DNA from: JBGAQP01 sp044220635
Lineage (GTDB): Bacteria > Pseudomonadota > Gammaproteobacteria > Burkholderiales > Usitatibacteraceae
Direction of reading: 5' to 3'
Assembly: GCA_044220635.1 (NCBI GenBank)
Contig: JBGAQP010000012.1
Location: forward strand, 1 to 64,000
DNA length: 64,000 nt
The notes under the pieces are model-generated. The model saw nothing but the letters and a program-made list of their open reading frames with translations, was not told the DNA's origin and did no database searches. Position numbers and translations under genes: made by a program. How positions within the stretch are numbered: the stretch's first letter is position 1; every line of letters begins with the position of its first letter. Of this stretch, positions 61,137 to 64,000 are shown piece by piece.

Positions 61137-64000
61137 CTACTGGCAGGCTTCGCACTCGGGGTTGTCGATGGAGCAGAACTTGCCCGCGGACTCCGCCGCG
61201 CCCTCGCCGGCGCCCTCGGCGCCGCCCGAGGCGGACACCGCATTGAGCTCGCCGCCCTTGCCCGTGGACTTCTCCGCCGAGGTGGCCGCGAGCGTCCGGA
61301 GGTAGTAGGTGGTCTTCAGGCCCCGCAGCCAGGCGAGCTTGTAGGTGTCGTCGAGCTTCTTGCCGGAGGCGCCGGCCATGTAGATGTTGAGCGACTGGGC
61401 CTGGTCGATCCACTTCTGGCGGCGGGCGGCGGCCTCGACGAGCCAGTGCGGCTCGACCTCGAAGGCGGTCGCGTAGAGGCTGCGCACCTCGGGCGGGATG
61501 CGGTCGATCTTGCCGATGGAGCCGTCGAAGTGCTTGAGGTCGGCGACCATCACGTTGTCCCAGAGCCCGAGCTTCTTCAGGTCGCGCACGAGGTGCTCGT
61601 TCACCACCGTGAACTCGCCCGAGAGGTTCGACTTCACGTAGAGGTTCTGGTAGTTGGGCTCGATCGAGGCCGACACGCCGATGATGTTGGAGATCGTCGC
61701 CGTGGGCGCGATGGCCACGCAGTTCGAGTTGCGCATGCCGTGCTTCCTGATGCGCAGCCGCAGCGCCGCCCAGTCCATCGACTCCGAGGTGTCCACCTCC
61801 ACGTAGCCGCCGCGCTGCTCGAGCAGGAGCTTGAGCGAATCCTGCGGCAGCACCCCGCGGTCCCAGAGCGAGCCCGCGTAGGTCGAGTAGCGGCCGCGCT
61901 CCTCGGCGAGCTCGGTCGAGGCCCAGTAGGCGTAGTAGCACACCGCCTCCATGGAGCGGTCGGCGAAGTCGACCGCGGCGTCGGAGGCGTAGGGCAGGCG
62001 CAGCTCCTGCAGGCAGTCCTGGAAGCCCATGATGCCCAGGCCCACCGGCCGGTGCTTGTAGTTGGAGTCGCGCGCCTTCTTGACCGCGTAGTAGTTGATG
62101 TCGATCACGTTGTCGAGCATGCGCATGGCGGTGGCGACCGTGCGCTTCAACTTCGCGTGGTCGAGCGCCTTGCCGCCGTGCCCGTCGTCCTTCATGTGCG
62201 CGAGCAGGTTCACGGAGCCGAGGTTGCACACCGCGATCTCGGAGGCGTTCGTGTTCAGCGTGATCTCGGTGCACAGGTTCGAGGAGTGCACCACGCCCAC
62301 GTGGCCTTGGGGCGAGCGGATGTTGCAGGGGTCCTTGAACGTGATCCAGGGATGCCCCGTCTCGAAGAGCATCGTGAGCATCTTGCGCCACAGGGTGAGC
62401 GCCGGGATGCGCTTGTGCAGCTTCAGCTCCCCGCGCAGCGCCTTCTTCTCGTAGATCGTGTAGGCCTCCTCGAAGGCGCGGCCGACCTTGTCGTGCAGGT
62501 CGGGCACGTCCGAGGGCGAGAAAAGCGTCCAGTCCCCGCCCTCCATCACGCGCTTCATGAAGAGGTCCGGGATCCAGTTCGCGGTGTTCATGTCGTGGGT
62601 GCGGCGGCGGTCGTCTCCCGTGTTCTTCCTGAGCTCGAGGAACTCCTCGATGTCGAGGTGCCAGGTTTCGAGGTAGCAGCACACCGCGCCCTTCCTCTTG
62701 CCGCCCTGGTTCACCGCGACCGCGGTGTCGCTCACGACCTTGAGGAAGGGCACCACGCCCTGGCTCTTGCCGTTGGTGCCCTTGATGTAGGCGCCGAGCG
62801 CGCGCACCGGCGTCCAGTCGTTGCCCAGGCCCCCGGCGAACTTGGAGAGCAGCGCGTTCTCCTTGATCGCCTCGTAGATGCCGTCGAGGTCGTCGGCGAC
62901 CGTGGTGAGGTAGCACGAGGAGAGCTGCGAGCGCTGCGTGCCCGAGTTGAAGAGGGTCGGCGTCGACGACATGAAGTCGAAGGTGGAGAGCACGTCGTAG
63001 AACTCGATCGCTCGCTCCTCGCGGTTCACCTCGTTGATCGCGAGCCCCATGGCGACGCGCATGAAGAAGGCCTGCGGGAGCTCGATCTTGTGGTCGTGGA
63101 TGTGCAGGAAGTAGCGGTCGTAGAGCGTCTGCAGGCCGAGGTAGTCGAACTTGTTGTCGCGCGCGGAGTCGAGCGCCTCGCCCAGGCGCTTGAGGTCGTA
63201 GGTGCCCAGGCGCTCGTCGAGCAGCTGCGCCTTGATGCCCCGGTTCACGAAGGTGGGGAAGTACTCCGCGTAGCGCGCCGCCATCTGCTCGTGGGTCACC
63301 TCCTCGCCGAGGACCTCATGGCGGATCGTGTGCAGCAGCAACCGCGCGGTGACGTAGGTGTAGGCGGGGTCGGTCTCGATCAGCATGCGCGCGGCGAGGA
63401 TCGCGCACTTGTGCACCTCGTCGAGGGGCACGCCGTCGTAGAGGTCCCTGAGCGTCGCCTCGATGATGCGCCGCGGCTCCACGTCGGAGCCGAGCCCCTG
63501 GCAGGCGGAGGCGACGAGCGCCTCGAGCGCGGCGAGGTCGAGGGGCTGCTTCGCGCCGTTGACCGTGACGTTGAGGCTGGGGCTGCGGGCCTCGGCCGCC
63601 TCCTGGGCGCGCTTGGCGCGCTCGCGGGCGCGCTCCTCGCGGTAGAGCACGTAGGAGCGCGCGACCTGGTGCTCGCCCGCGCGCATGAGCGCGAGCTCGA
63701 CCTGGTCCTGGATGTCCTCGATGTGGAAGGTGCCGCCCGCGGGGTGGCGCCGCAGCAGCGCGTTCACCACGGACTGCGTGATCGCCTGCACCTTGTCGCG
63801 CACGCCCGCGGAGGCCGCCGCCGTGCCGCCGGCGACCGCGAGGAAGGCCTTGGTGACCGCGACCGCGATCTTGTCGGGCTCGAAGCCGACGACGGCGCCG
63901 TTGCGCCGGATGACCTTGTGATCCGCGTACCGCTCCTGCGGGACCTCCGCGCCTTCCGGGCTCGTGGGGTTCTGGAGGGGGGCCGCGGGATGGATGTCGG
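61137..64000 (-). CDS. nrdA: Ribonucleoside-diphosphate reductase class Ia, alpha subunit (5' end beyond window)
   Basis: At least 954 residues; the frame is open to the right edge, so the start lies outside. An ATP-cone (activity site) is near the window edge (YADHKVIRRNGAVVGFEPDK). Active-site residues: Cys in LSSCYLTTVADDLDG, NLCTEITLNTNASEIAVCNL (with the Asn-Cys-Glu set), the radical-path Tyr pair in KTTYYLRTL, and the C-terminal Cys pair in ECEACQ. All are intact. The last codon abuts repeat copy 4. nrdB lies 15 kb downstream, an unusual split. Confidence 0.96.
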   Translation of the reverse strand, partial: DIHPAAPLQNPTSPEGAEVPQERYADHKVIRRNGAVVGFEPDKIAVAVTKAFLAVAGGTAAASAGVRDKVQAITQSVVNALLRRHPAGGTFHIEDIQDQVELALMRAGEHQVARSYVLYREERARERAKRAQEAAEARSPSLNVTVNGAKQPLDLAALEALVASACQGLGSDVEPRRIIEATLRDLYDGVPLDEVHKCAILAARMLIETDPAYTYVTARLLLHTIRHEVLGEEVTHEQMAARYAEYFPTFVNRGIKAQLLDERLGTYDLKRLGEALDSARDNKFDYLGLQTLYDRYFLHIHDHKIELPQAFFMRVAMGLAINEVNREERAIEFYDVLSTFDFMSSTPTLFNSGTQRSQLSSCYLTTVADDLDGIYEAIKENALLSKFAGGLGNDWTPVRALGAYIKGTNGKSQGVVPFLKVVSDTAVAVNQGGKRKGAVCCYLETWHLDIEEFLELRKNTGDDRRRTHDMNTANWIPDLFMKRVMEGGDWTLFSPSDVPDLHDKVGRAFEEAYTIYEKKALRGELKLHKRIPALTLWRKMLTMLFETGHPWITFKDPCNIRSPQGHVGVVHSSNLCTEITLNTNASEIAVCNLGSVNLLAHMKDDGHGGKALDHAKLKRTVATAMRMLDNVIDINYYAVKKARDSNYKHRPVGLGIMGFQDCLQELRLPYASDAAVDFADRSMEAVCYYAYWASTELAEERGRYSTYAGSLWDRGVLPQDSLKLLLEQRGGYVEVDTSESMDWAALRLRIRKHGMRNSNCVAIAPTATISNIIGVSASIEPNYQNLYVKSNLSGEFTVVNEHLVRDLKKLGLWDNVMVADLKHFDGSIGKIDRIPPEVRSLYATAFEVEPHWLVEAAARRQKWIDQAQSLNIYMAGASGKKLDDTYKLAWLRGLKTTYYLRTLAATSAEKSTGKGGELNAVSASGGAEGAGEGAAESAGKFCSIDNPECEACQ

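Overview
The window is very GC-rich chromosomal DNA from a proteobacterium, most likely a betaproteobacterium. This rests on the gene families present (BCAM0308-type zinc protein, AcrAB-type and MdtAB-type RND pumps, AraC next to a carboxymuconolactone decarboxylase, RIO-like kinase, PPK2, class Ia ribonucleotide reductase) and on overlapping ATGA/GTGA operon junctions. I see no rRNA, tRNA, CRISPR array or transposase. About 65 protein genes are supported.

Layout. (1) 1-5.8 kb: a tripartite RND efflux operon on the minus strand (outer membrane factor, AcrB-type pump, AcrA-type adaptor) diverging from a TetR/AcrR-type regulator, with an AcrR-like palindrome between them. The far left end changes into an amidase-like protein and looks chimeric. 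(2) 5.9-8.5 kb: an ArsR regulator leading an operon of SRPBCC and small-domain proteins. (3) 8.5-21.4 kb: HtrA-type protease, cold-shock gene with a structured leader, GST/carbonic anhydrase/asnS, a barrel gene broken by a nonsense codon, PPK2, a second RND pump with its adaptor, and an M20 dipeptidase. (4) 21.4-42.1 kb: cardiolipin synthase, an SGNH esterase, SET protein, MFS pump, a lone primase-polymerase domain, BCAM0308 protein, truncated haemoglobin, YaeQ, several regulator/target pairs (AraC, ArsR, two LysR), and an orphan membrane protein behind a MerR/CueR-like promoter. (5) 42.1-44.6 kb: an AT-richer defence island (BglII/BstYI-like endonuclease, MT-A70 methylase, FRG-domain protein). 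(6) 44.7-64 kb: nrdB, then a 15-kb block, then nrdA, which runs off the right end.

The most interesting region is 46.9-61 kb, which separates nrdA from nrdB. It encodes a CBS-domain protein, RtcB RNA ligase with archease, a phosphoribosyltransferase with a hydrolase, a PaaK-like adenylating enzyme, nicotinamidase and nicotinate phosphoribosyltransferase, PRPP synthetase, a DHH-type phosphohydrolase, two COG2187 kinase-like proteins and a divergent GroEL. Four TTGAC-N4-RTCAA boxes (FNR/Dnr type) stand at its transcription-unit heads, mostly with a TAGNNT-like -10 element 28.5-29.5 bp from the box centre. A degenerate copy with the same geometry precedes the BCAM0308-family gene at 26.4 kb. I read this as an oxygen-limitation regulon that joins RNA repair, NAD salvage, PRPP supply and chaperoning.

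A second recurring theme is a nested palindromic repeat (two AATGGGGACAGTCCCCATT hairpins in mirror orientation around a TGTAAC/GTTACA core). Its four copies sit at gene 3' ends, and in several cases supply or touch the stop codon.
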